This document shows, piece by piece, positions 40,344 to 53,500 of a stretch of 64,000 nucleotides of DNA (positions within the stretch are counted from its first letter, which is position 1; each line of letters starts with the position of its first letter). The position numbers and the translations under genes were made by a program. The stretch is from the NCBI GenBank assembly GCA_008360955.1, contig LUCM01011253.1:227035-291034 (forward strand). Reading direction: 5' to 3'. The DNA comes from Fasciolopsis buskii. Its lineage: Eukaryota; Platyhelminthes; Trematoda; Plagiorchiida; Fasciolidae. The notes under the pieces are model-generated. The model did no database searches. It had not been told where the DNA came from and saw only the letters and a list, made by a program, of their open reading frames with translations.

Positions 40344-40570
40344 TTCTAATTGTGAATGACATAATGTTATTAATGCAGAGTTGTTGGTAGATGTATTGTG
40401 TCAACAAGTTTTGAATGTAATACCTGCCTTGAGAAAGACTACCCACGGTAGTCGAAACATTGGCACATTACATCTGCCAATAACACGGAGTTTTTAACAT
40501 TATCTCATTTGTAATTAAAACCAGTACATGGTGCATCGATTTTTCGATAAACTCCTTACGTCATTTGGTC
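40344..40570 (-). repeat. Two-copy dispersed repeat, copy 1 (possible coding relic)
   Basis: The right part (40492-40569) aligns without gaps to 47491-47568 at about 57 of 78 positions by hand count. The left part (40344-40394) aligns to about 47431-47478 around an identical GTTGTTGGTAGAT. Roughly 85 extra bases separate the two parts in this copy. On the minus strand the shared part reads IEKSMHHVLVLITNEIMLK here and MEKSIRHVLASVVNDIMLV in the other copy, with several conservative changes. That suggests the ancestral repeat was coding on this strand. I do not recognise the protein. Confidence 0.6.
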
Positions 40571-43500
40571 CTTTTGGTCCCCTAATTGCTGCTGTGGGCG
40601 CTGCTGAATTTTACCATTTTCGATATTCGGTTAGGAGAGTTGAGACCTAACTTTTCAAGGTTCGTGGGACTCCAAAAATAGTAAACAGCATGGACAGTCG
40701 CTCTTAGAACTCCTTTGCTATCCATTTTGTTTGTCAGTGTCCTACCTTCTTTGGGAAAATCGTGATAGGAACTCATCTGATCTTTCAGAATGAAACTAAA
40801 CAGGGTGGGACTATTCTCATACAAAACAGCTGACTGCATTCTGATGTCGGTGACGAGGCAATTCCCGTCGATGGATGTCAGATTTTCAGGCGCCACCCTT
40901 TAGCAATTTATCTAAGAAATGGAGTTTGCATTTCACAGTCTCTGTGAATCTTCATGCCTCGTCTCCTATTCTAAAGGTTCCAAAATGACGGTACTTCGAT
41001 TCAGTGAATTTCTTTCTCCTTTTTGGCCAATTTTTGATTGTATCCGATATCGAAGCGTATGAGTGACTGCAGTTTTCAGAGGAGTTCTGCGACCATTTGG
41101 ATTACTCATTGTGCCGACATTTTTCTGCGTTTCTACTATAGTAAATTCGACCTCAATTTATCGCCTTACACATTTTCTTGTACCACCTATTTTTTGGCTA
41201 ACTGTCCTAATGTTTTCATTATATAAACAATCTAAAACTCCACCTCATCACCGAACACGTATTCTACATCTCAAGTTTTGCATTAGAATTTCGTTAATCC
41301 GATCCATGAACATCTGCATTGGTACTGGATACTGTCTTCCCTAACGAATGCTTGGAAATGCTGGGTTGACTCATACTTTCTACTGTCTTTTCTTTCTTTT
41401 CCTTTCATGTTAAATTCATATGCTATGAACACTTGACGAGTTATCCTAGTCTCTGGTGTCACATTAGATCCTAGTCTGCCCGACTGATAGATTTTTGTCC
41501 GGACTACGCTAAGTCCAATAAAGACTGCACTAGGAGATTTTGTCGTGCATTTTCAAACGACTCACTAGTGCTATCAAACTTATGTTGGAAGGCTATTTGT
41601 GGACACGTCCTAGTGACAAAGTTTTGTGCGGTTTGGAAGTCCCTGGGACAGTTACACAGTTGGGAACGGAAATCTATCCCAGAAATCCACGTGCGTAATC
41701 ATTAGACCTGTGTAAACTCTAGCTGACACTCACTTCCTCATCCTTCTCCAGTTTCCAGAGACTCAGCTCTAAGACCTCCATTGACAACTGAAAACTGTAG
41801 ATCTCGTGCGTCAGATTTGTTTTTTCCTTCCTATCCACAATTTGTGCTCCTCAGACAGCATCGCCATTAGCCATCTTTTTAACTTTTATCTTGAGAAGAA
41901 AATCATCCCTGTTTGTTGAGAAGTGGATAAATTAGCACCATTTTCTGAGAAAGGGCCTAATTTTATTTTGCTCTAAATCATGACTTCTCTTGGAACTAGC
42001 ATGTACGGTCCGTGTTCCACAAGATACGCGGTTTTAGTTTCTGTCATTTAACCTCAGAAGGCAGACAACAATTTTTAAACTTGTTTTTCAGTTTGATATT
42101 TAATTTAGTCTCAATTTCTGGCTTTAATGGTCCTCGGTATTCTTTTACGGTATGGAATAACGTAAACGGACTTCCAGAATCCATTATTCAAATAGATGTT
42201 GATGCCTGCAATAGGACCTCGAAATGTGCGACTCAAAACTGAACATTATGCTCATGCAGAATTTTCCAAGGCTTTCCCATTGTTATCAACTAGTTCCAAA
42301 TTTACCCATGTCTTCACGCATGGAAACATCCTTGTTTAAATGTCACTTCGAGAAGAGATTGAGTGATGGCAGAAACCGAGCCTGGCCTTTTTGATTTGTA
42401 TGCATGCCATTCTGTTGCTTTTTATGAAGCCCCACAAATTAATCCAGGGGGTATGATTAGGCCACATTTGCCTTCATGAAACGTATTGTATGGTTCATAA
42501 ATTCCAGCTGAAAATTTGTCGATTATCTGGGCGGATAAAGGGTTTTTGACGTGACATAATTTGAATTGTAGCCATTCCATGGCTAGTGTCAACGTAAATA
42601 ACTAAGTTTGTTAATTTGCTGGGGAGACGAGAAAATAGATAAACAACCGAAAAACTAAACTTAAGATGTTATGGTTTGAAAACAATTTCAGGGCAGTTCG
42701 AGAATCTGACCACAGTCAGTTCGAGATTGGCAAGTACGGAAGAAACCGACGTTGTTAAGATCTGAATCCACAACGGGGTAGCTGCTAATGATCTTGGCAG
42801 TGGTGACGAAGCAAGCGTGGTCACTGATATCCGTGCATATAGAATCTCCGTCATCGGTTCTATATGTGCCACATTTTCTCCGTCTCTAGTCGATAGGTCA
42901 TAGTTAGTGCTGGAATATCTGAACCGGTGCTACTCGTGTTCAAGTACAAATAGACTTACTCATTGAACTAGTAAGTACTGTTTAACATTAGGAAAGGGTA
43001 GATATTTCAGTGACCGTTTCATTTTGCAAGTCTGCATTTGGTTTCCAAGGGGCTTTAAGCGGCATACATAATTGTTTACCACTGGACTGCTAATACTATC
43101 TGAATGGTCTGAATGGGAGTTACGGTTAACTCAATTGCCAAATGTGAGAAGTCTATTGAATAGGTTGTGGGACAATATAGGCACTCGTTTAAAACACTTC
43201 TAACGATTAATGTTTACCCTGAAAGATTAGCAAGGGTTGTTACGGTGTCATCAACCACGTTGTGAAATTTCCCCGCAAAACTGTATTAAATTTTCAAATT
43301 AGCAGTCATTATTACTTCTTTGTTACCATTTCGTTCATCGCGTTGATGGATCAAGCTGGTATATTCTGCCTTCTTTCACCGCCTCCAGACAATATTTGCC
43401 TTTCAAGTTGAATTTTGAATGCACAGCTTATTCTGATGACGAGCTTCCCATTCAAGTTTGATAGCCATGCCTCATTTGAAGCATACCCCATTTCTACTTC

Positions 43501-46500
43501 TATCTTAGCGTACACACCAAGTTTCAAGTGGTCAATTTATCCCGATCAGTGTGCACTGTTTATTTGTGACACTAATCTATCCAGGCCCTGCTACTCATGT
43601 GTCGCACCTTGTGTGTAAACGTATGCATCAAGTAGAGTGCACGCCCCATTGGGTTAAAGTCCAAGAGCAACATTTCTCCTGACTGGTTGAGGGGGCTTAA
43701 AAACTTCAGCCTTCACCAGAGTCTGGTATCACTTTCGACTAGTCATAGTCATACTTTGTAATACCAAGCCGGAATTCAGTCACTTGTTTCTCTACCTGTC
43801 GCGGCTGGAGTTCTTTCATCTGGACCTATCAGAGCTTGAAACAACTTATCTGAACACAAGGGTTTTCGTGGATTTATGAATTTGGTCTTGCGTTCTACCT
43901 GCCGTTTAGTCACTGGCCAGTGGTTCAGTTACAAGGGTCATTTTAACTTCCGTACGACTGGCTATAGAATGATTGTCGTTTTGGTCAACAGACAGACAAA
44001 GGATTTTCTCTGTTATTTCATAAATTCGGGAAGTCTCTTGGTAATAACCAAAACAGCGAGCCTGCATTCATACACATTAATTCATCAAGATAACTCGTGA
44101 AGAAATAAAAAAATTTAGGTAATCAAAAACCGGCGCTGCTTCGGAGTGTAGGCAATTACACAAGCAAGAAGTAAATCGTCTTAGCAGTCATGAGGTCTAA
44201 ATTCGGCGAGCAGGCAGTACTTAATTCGTAGCGGTTAAGCAGATTCCCTTATCGAAGTAAAACGCGAAACCAGACTCTGCAGCTGAATTACTCCATCCGC
44301 AAGCAAATGATCGGCCCAGTTGACCGATTTCTTAACCAGTTCATAGTAAGTTGGCCATTAAGTAGCTTGTATTCTTTTGTGTACATATGCTGATCATGTA
44401 GGCTTGAGTGTCACAGTTACCGTTCGATCAACGGCCCTGCGTTTTTGCCCCGCTAATGCAGCAACCATTTTCTGACTACTCAAAAAAGCATTCGTTATCA
44501 GCCCTGTCTATCCGGTGCCTTTTCAAGATCTTCTCTGGATTTTTTCGTCAAACTTGATAAATCTCACCATAACAGTTAATTATAGTGCACATTATATTCA
44601 GATAAATTACAAACAGAAGCATCCGACTGGTTACGGATGGGTTATAGCAAAGCCCATGTGGCATACCGCTCATCTGAGAAACAGGTCCCTATACGGGAGA
44701 TGAAATCATTTCGTTCAGTAAGTGCAGCTGACCGGGTTGTTGAACTGTTACCTCCTCTGTTGAAGAAATTTCAATTCACTATATGAAAAGAGTAGCCGTT
44801 GTGATTTTAGGGTACTCTGCAATCGTCTGCATCATCAGACATCCGTCGGATATGGTTAGTAGCTTTTACAATATAACGAAATTATTTATTCTCCAAAGTA
44901 GTGGGAATGTAAATCACTGCATCTACCGAAGACACAGAAATTTTAGTCTGGAAAATTCAGACACCGCCACAGATGTACATATTGTTAACTGGTCTGTCAG
45001 TCCTAGGGCAGCTGTCATACCATTAGCATAACAGTTGTAGAAGGCATTGGAGATTAATTGTCGTTATATGGCAAATAAGAGACTTTAAAAATGAACCACG
45101 AAATATTTTGTGCTCATCTGCAAGAAAACAAACTACGAAAATTGGGTGAATGGTAAATATACTCAAAGGTTGTGCAAACTAGTCGCACATTTTATTAAAT
45201 CCTCAGTTTCTCATGTCTATCAATAATTAGTACTATGAGCAAGTCATATTCGTCACGCAATCTCCATACTTCGAATGTGTTCCCACTCACCAATTATTTC
45301 GGTTAAACCCTCCATAGTGATTGAGTTTGTCTGTTATTTACTCTTGGTAGATTCGATCAGACTACGGAACGGCTCCTTCAATATCAGAAATGATAGTTTC
45401 TGACTTTACCTTTATTAATGTAGTCACTAATGTCTTAGTTGTTTTCGAATCAAGTCAAGTAAATGCCTTATGCGCCCCGAATATTCAGCTGTTGCAAATA
45501 ACTGAAGAACACATTCTTAGGGTGAACAAAAAACGTGTACATCGATTGTCTAAATACATGGGGTATGTATGCAATTCTACTCCACGGCAAATTTAATTGG
45601 GCATTTTACAGTTACGCTGTTTATTTTTCAACAGTCTGCCCCAGTATGGAACAGTCGAACACTTGTATGCGCGGGTACGTGCTTGATGGTGCTTAAAACT
45701 GGAACGACTGACGGAGGAGTAGATGTGCTTTGCTAGGTGTTCTTATATGGATTAGGAGTTGGTGAGCTTCTGGCAAGCTTTGATGTGTTGAACGATGATG
45801 AATTCAAAGAACAGATAAGATTGTTAAACCACTACAATGGGATATGAACTTGAGGGATCCAAAAATCATTCTGATATCCTATGATGAGACCGTGGGAATG
45901 ACGGGAGACGCGTATAGCACGTGAAGTAAAACACAAAAAACGAAAATCCTGTACTTGATGGATTTAAGACAAGAAACAAAAAGAGCAATGACTGGTTTTG
46001 GCAAAAATATGTTTCAAATAGGTTGATCATATAAGATTTCGGTCCAGTATCGCGTCGAGTTATTTTACTGAATCTTGGTCAGTCAGCTGGTAGTATAAGC
46101 TGGAGTGTAGCCATCATTAAAAAGGAGCATTTTAGGCCTTTCATAAGAGAAAATGTAACATATTTTGGGGAGTGGAGCACAAATTGTTCTTTGGATCATT
46201 TCGAAACTTCGTTGTTCTCATTTTTATAGACTGAAAATAGAGCAGTAGAGGAATACAGAAGACCAAGAGCTTCATCGTCTGCTTATCTAATAAAGCCTCT
46301 ATCGGTTTGAGTTGGACTATAGGGTACGTCAACAGAAATATGCGGATGTGATATAGCATCTCAGAGAGCTCCAACGATAGAGGTGACACAAAAGGAAGTA
46401 GTGCCATTATAACTGGTGAATTGCTGTTAGCTGCAGAAAAATGATCGGTCAGGAAGGAAATAATGGAGGGTTTCGCACCTGACTGGGAAACTAATAACAA

Positions 46501-47430
46501 CAACTTTTGCCTGTCGACGCAGTTAAAAGTCACCTTAGTCAGGAAAGCAGATCCTGGTCCCTTTATTCTTGTTGTCCAGCTACAAAGAAATAAAGTGCGT
46601 GAGGGTGACTCGGATGTTAAGAGTGGGCCTGGAGAATTGTTAAGCGAGCTGCTAAGGATCGGAAACCTTCAAAAAAGATGCAAGATGTCAGAGGAATAAT
46701 TCTTTCAAGACTTTCAAGGATGCTGAAGTGCAGGCAGCGAGACGAAATGTGAAGGGACCATTCTTAGGGACGGGTTATCGGACAGCTGTTCTCAAGCAAT
46801 CAGAAATTTTGTTATCACGCAAGGATAAGTTAAAAAATTCATAAAGGGAGGGGAGATACAGCGGTTGCCTATTCTTGAGGACTATGGGGCTGAGGCTATC
46901 CGGTCCGGTTTATCTGGCACGTGACGTTTCATCATGGGCAACACTGATTCATTGATAACCATGATGGGATTCGAGGTCGCCTGTGTTGAGCCGCCGGGTC
47001 AGTCGAGAACTTTGAAGGACTTATTCTTTTCGCGACTAACAGTCGATTAAAATCGTGGCATTTAGACTTATGTGGCGCAACTTCTAATCCACCAGCTTTT
47101 GATCGGTCTCTTATTCCGCAGTCGATAGATAGCCAAGGCCTGTTTACAAAAAATATCTTGTATTTTTCTTTTGGAGGCCAGAGTGTGAAAGGAAGAACTG
47201 ACGCTTTCTCCGTGCAATATCCAAATGAACAGAATATTTTTTAAACATCTAGTCTGCAGAATCGGATTTGTCATCAATTTCACGAGTACAAGAATGGTGT
47301 TACTTACCAGATGGCTGTTCGTACATTGTTAATTTTCACCCAGGGTTTTAAGAATCCACAAGCGGAGCGGACGGGAATATGAAACCTTTAACGGTGGGAC
47401 GAAGGGAGATTACTGATGAAAGATCTTCAT
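40571..47430. other. About 6.9 kb with no recognisable gene
   Basis: Minus-strand frames at 40582-40896 (104 codons) and 46141-46533 (130 codons) are the longest and have no motif I know. The plus strand at about 45.7-47.1 kb is purine-rich, like the stretch before the first copy of the dispersed repeat. No tRNA-like element or microsatellite was seen. Confidence 0.45.
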
Positions 47431-47570
47431 TCACTATTGTGAAAATCCTTATGTTGATAACAGCGTTGTTGGTAGATCTAATTCGCTCTGTTACTAACAT
47501 TATATCATTCACAACAGAAGCCAGCACATGACGGATCGATTTTTCCATACACAAATTACGTCATTCGACT
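47431..47570 (-). repeat. Two-copy dispersed repeat, copy 2 (possible coding relic)
   Basis: Direct-orientation partner of 40344-40570, without that copy's roughly 85-base extra segment. It lies within a minus-strand open frame of 68 codons (47348-47554) that starts just inside the conserved block and stays open through it. The longer frame and uninterrupted alignment make this the better-preserved copy. Confidence 0.6.
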
Positions 47571-50500
47571 CTGATATCTTCGTTCACTGTCGAAATTCAT
47601 CGTGCAACTTGTAATCAGCCCGGATTTGTTCATCTAACTGCGTGATCAAATCAGGCTCCCAGCAGGCCAAAAATCCTTATTGATCCTTACTTAAATGATC
47701 AGAAAATTTAAATTAGTGCATCAGAAGAGAGATGTCGGCGGCTTTCATTTGGCACTACCAATGCTCAAGTAAAATGAGAATATCGAAATGTGAGACCAAA
47801 TCGTCTACGATAACTAGTGGTATTTCTTGCTACAGTCTCCCATTTTGTTAAGAGGCACGTCATGCGGGGCATCTTTGGTCTCAATCGTAATTTGCTTGTT
47901 ATTACCTGTTCTGTCTGCGCAATGATGACGGTTGTCCGCCATAACGGATAGATTCTGATATCGGGTATGTTTTAAATAGGTCATCAGTCAGATATCCGTC
48001 AGAAGGCCGAGTAGTTTTGCTGATTTCAGTTTTTAGTGACGGTACACTTTTTCAGTTGTCTGTATTCACCTTCATTCACGGTTCTAATTTGAATAGGTTT
48101 TTCACGCACCAGAATAATGGTCGCTTTGATTGACAGCTTCCGATGTGCTTTGAATCGCTGGCAGCAAATGACTGTTGTATAATCGTTAGACCAAGCCAAA
48201 GTAAAAGATCGGCTGCTCAGGTTTAGGGCTACGAGGATGTTACCTGTTTACCTGGAGGAATCACTAAATCTGTTTGGTGGAACGCGCATACATTCGTACG
48301 TCTTTCTAACTAGAAACTGCTTTCTAAAGTTGCATTCTCCCAAAGAGGTCTTCTTGATGCAATCATAAAATATTCGGCTGCTTATGACAAATATTTGCTC
48401 TTCAGTAGGAGAATATAGAATTAGACTACTTATCGCCAGGGGGCGGTAGAATATGACAAATTACCTAAGCGGAGAAATTTTAGGGGTTTTTCTTAGAAAA
48501 TGTGTTGCATAAAACAACCGTCTAATAAACTAACAATCTCGAGTTCGATGACTCAGTGACTGAAATTAAGCTTTGTCCGTATCCGTTGTTGCTGTACATT
48601 TCGGTCTAGTTACTTTGGACATCGGCAGTGGTTCCGTTAGGTCTTCCTACAGAACCATTAGTTGAAGTCAGAAACACACGTTTGTGTCTGTCATGCACGT
48701 AAACAAATAAAATGAGACAGCATCACACAAACGGATTAACGCGACCGGACATTCCAATAAAAAAGAGAAATCTATTTCGTTTACCATAAATTATGGCTAA
48801 TGGCGACAAAGCAAATCAGTGACAGTAGCCTAGCTACGCTATCTCTGTTCTTTCAAGACTCAAGTTTGTGAATTAGAAGATCGCAATCCGAGTGGATTTT
48901 TCGACGAAGTTGTTTTTAGAGAAGGTTTCCTTGGGGAATTCGCACGCTAGGAGTCGAAAATTGATGTTTACCTGATGTAAATCGGGCATAACACGGGCTT
49001 GGGCCAAAGTGTGCTACATAGACCAAAATACTTGCGATCAATACTACTGTCTTGTAAGATTGATTAAATTGTTGTTGTTGATATTAGGAAGACGAAGATG
49101 AAACAAAATTAAAGATATCCCAAAATAAGTTGACAAGGCCTTGGAAAATTCGGCAAAATAAGGGAGGACGGCATTTGTGGGGTATAGCATTACGGATTTG
49201 TATTGTTTGTGACGAAGACGATTCGAATGTTGTCCGAAATTCCTTGTGTGGATGAATAACATGCATCTACGTGACTAAAGTCTCGGGCTATAGTGCTAGC
49301 AACGGTTAAGCAATGTCAGACGTGTCTCACGACGTTGGATGATGCTAAACGTGTTCCTTTTCGTTTCCTCCCAGCTAGCTTCCTATCGCGTTCTTTCTGA
49401 TAAAGCTTCGACAGAGTTTCTTTCTGCGTTACTGCAACATAGACGGGTTATGTATATTTCCATATTGTCAGCCTCTAACTGCGCATCCGAAATTCCAGTC
49501 TCTAATGTGGACTTAGATGTCGATTCAGTCAAATGTTATGAAAAGTTTAGACAATCCAATGCGGCGGTGTCAGTAGTAACACTATTCTTATTGTCATTTT
49601 TCCAAACGTATTTATATTATCTCACTAGAATTTCATTTGAATCGTTAGGAGCATGAATGGATGGTAAATCTATTTAAGAATCACATGGTGATTCGTCGGA
49701 GGATTTTCGCCGGTCAGGTAAGGCGAGTCTTGAGAAAGGGGACATAGAGCCCGAAATTAATGGATTTTCTTCTCACAATAATCCCAGGTAGGCATACCTG
49801 AAGAGCGGCAATAACCGCGAAACCGGTTCTGTGCTTCCGCGGAAATTTTGTTCATCCATCCGTATGCAAAATGTACTTTTGAGAAGAAAAAACAGCATTT
49901 ATATTATTTTTGCACCTTGCTGTTGTTGTTAGGCGGCACTTGGGTTGTTCTCCACCCCGGTGTATGCCTCATTTGATCACCCTTTTATGTTTAATTTCGC
50001 AAGAGTTCTTCTTCATTATTCTCTAGTTCTTTTCAGCCTGCATCCAAGAAAACACACAGGGACAGAGTCATGACTAGGTTAGTGGGATCTGAACTAGTCT
50101 AAGCTTGTGTAATATATTCTGACTTGTTTCATTCGATAGTTCAACAAATGTTTAGACAAAAATAAACATAGAGGATTTTCCATGACTTGTTTCACCATTA
50201 ATTTGACACTTTTCTGGATTGCCTTGAGCACATACTTAACCTTCACCCTCGCTGATCGACCGATGTCAGCCTGTTTAATTCTCTTATAGCTTGTGTTTCT
50301 AACCCGCTGTCTTAAGCGCACCCACTACTCCTCTCGTTCGACAGCCGGTTTAGTCTCTGGCGTGTGCTCAAGTAAATTGGCCCCTGGTTCTTCACGATGT
50401 TCTCCGAACTGCACGAGAGGTCAGTGACCGATAATTTCTTTCCGCACTTTCAATCTACTTACTATAGTGGCGTTGGGAACATTTCCGATGACTCCCTCTC

Positions 50501-53500
50501 AAGCCATTACGATCACACTTCTGACACAACAAGGGTTTAAGGGGACAGTAAATATGCATTCTTTCGGTTTGTTAATCAGTTGGTTGGTCAACTGACAACT
50601 GGTTGAAACAGAGGAAAGCATGACATTGAGGTCAGACAAATTTGCTTTTGAAAGTCTGAAAACGAACTATCAAAACCTACGTTCACCCACGCCAAATGGT
50701 TTGATCTAAACCAAGGGACTACTAAATATTTTACGGAATACTTAAATAGTTTCCATGCTTGATAAATTTTGTTCAGTTGATCCTTTATGTAGTTCCGTGT
50801 TCAATCACCCATCCAGCCAACCAACATTCGTGTTGGTTAACTATCACGGGACCAGGAGAAACGTGATATAAATCATCGTAGAACCGCTCTGGCTCTCGGT
50901 GTGCGGCAATCTCGTGAGTGACATAGCTAAGAAAATCAGATTTTAATGTTAATCTACCAGGATTAAATCAGCCCAGTAGCCTGAGTTTCGTCATTAACAT
51001 TACATTTTCTCATAACATTGCTTTGGCGGCCACATTTTCTCCACTTGTAAAACCATACCGATTTCTGGTGATACTGAAGAACTTCTCGGAAGGTTTTCAG
51101 ACCTTCCGTTTCTAACGTTGGGAAATGCCTGCCGCTAGAACTACAAAGTAAACCGGGTAGTTTCTTGAAATTCACTGATATTTTCGCAATTACTGATTTC
51201 ATTTTTCTTATTTGCTCTTAGTCAGCCTTCATTAAGACCTGAAAACCTACTGATCATGATTCTGAAATGATACACAGTAGTTGTACTTGGCTCACAGAAG
51301 AGTAAACTTCATCCATCCCGGAGGACTGGTGTTCCAGTCAGTCTTTTTCGGTACATGGTCCAAGTTCCACTGGCTTTAAACGCGATTAATCTGCTAGAAG
51401 TATTACGTTTGAGTTTTCGCGATCGCAACAATTTCGGGTCTTGCATTATCTGAAGACCTTTCTAGCTTAACGTCCCTTAACATGAAATTCCCAGAGTGGT
51501 TTCTTTTCGTCCCATTATTCTTGTCTATATCTTGTTTGGCTTCCGTTTTGTGGCGAATAATAGGATAATCAGGAAACTATTGAACTCTCATCCCATTCTG
51601 CTGGCTCTATCTGATTTGCTTTTGACCGGTTAGGAAATTAGTCCACCTAACAAATACATATATAATTTTCATCTCTCGAACGAAACCGCAGAATCCCACA
51701 GGATACTCAAACATCATGAAAGCATAATAATGAAATCTTATTGGTCAAAATATATCATTTTTTGTGTGGCCTTATATTTTACACCTGCATTTAGGACATT
51801 ACTCAGTTATTAATTTAATCAAACAAAATACTTATTTTCATTTGATAGAGGTTCTTTTCGCAGTTGATTGAGTGTTCGGGAATATATTCAAGTGATGCAA
51901 TTAAACAAACACTTACGAAATATTTTCACTAGTTTCGGCTTTCTCATGCAGATAATTTCACGTAGGTAACCGGGATAAAGGACCCCTTTCCTGTCACGTT
52001 CCCGTTGGTAGGGCCGGAGAAACTGGCTTTGCAATTACATATTCTCCCAAAATCATATGCGGCATCTGCATTTCGGTAAGACGGGAAGGATTCGAAGAAG
52101 TTGAGATTCGAAAAATTCCCTTGGGAAAGATGACCATCTACAGTGATCTGGTGCACCTTCGCATAGCATGCCAAATTTTATGAACATACAGACATCTCAG
52201 TTTTAATTTTAAAAGGTAAAACCCAACCATTCCAAGTTTGGTAGGACTTTTCAAATGACTGGCCATTGCGTAGCTTCAGACATATTGTTTCATGTGTAAA
52301 ATCTGTCAGTTTGTCGCTTGGTAAGTCGATGCGTGGAAGCGTCGGATTGGGGTAGAAATTGACAAAAATCATCTAGTGGTTTATGCCAAACAAAAGCGGA
52401 GTGCCTCGATTATATTTTGACTAACCATGCTAACCCAGTGTAACGCTCTATTCCTTTCGAAAAGTTACTAAATATCAGTTATATTTAGTGAGTTATTCGT
52501 GACCAACTGTATATTTTATCTAAACATTTAAGACTATATATTTGCTTAGGACGAATCTCCGTGAGTGACAGAACAGGATGCGGGATGTTCGATTTGATTA
52601 GAACAAGTTTCAAGAAAGTTCACATTCGAACAGCAATATGTCCGAATTCGCTGTCTGTCGACAAATGTATTGCTGCTTAGCAGCCTCTTGTAAAACCTGG
52701 AGTGTAAAAACAAACAGTCTATCGACTTAAGAAGTTGTTGTCAATGTTGGCTGACCGCGATAGATCTCCGGGTACCGGAGTGATTAGTCAGCACTTTCCA
52801 TTAGATATACATTTGAGACTAAAAGAGGCGTGATTTATTTTGCCGTATCAGGTTTGTTAAGCTCCCTCGGTTTCAAAGTTTATCCATACCCTCCGTTTGC
52901 AGATAAGAATGGATAGACAACAGACGCTTGAGAATAGTCGGGAAAAATATTTTGTCATAAATTCAGTAAGCCACGATTCCGGGGATTATACACTGGTAGT
53001 TGGCAGTTTGTAGTCCAAATTGGTTCTACAACCTCAGATTGCAAAACAACCCAGATAACAAGCAACTGACCGAGACACATTGCAGGCACCGTGTTAAAAT
53101 ATGGCTGCTTACTCCGACAGGATCACGCAATTTCATTTTTGAAGGATTTGTTTCTCAAGGGATGTGACACAAAGGTCAAAAGATTGCTTACTAGAACTCC
53201 TGCAGGAAACCCACCCTAAAAATGTGTGTCTCGATTTCGTGCCAATATGCCGGTTTAATAGATCACATCAATTCGGTTTTCACAAGCATTCAGCTCCAAC
53301 CGACATGCTAACTTCTTGGTCGTTAATACACAACAGCCTCTATCAAGAAAGGAAAAATATCGGGAAAAATGAACTATAGTAAGCTGAACAATAACACGGA
53401 AGAAGAAAGATTTTCAGTGTAAAAGGGCTCAGGACTTATGGATCTTCTCACATCACCTACTATCTCTAACCATTGATTGGGAGGATCTCGTGGACCCAAA

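Noticed and set aside
46141..46533. 130-codon minus-strand open frame rich in Leu and Phe
   Set aside because: Hydrophobic content comes from AT-rich codons. No membrane-protein family or start context was recognised.
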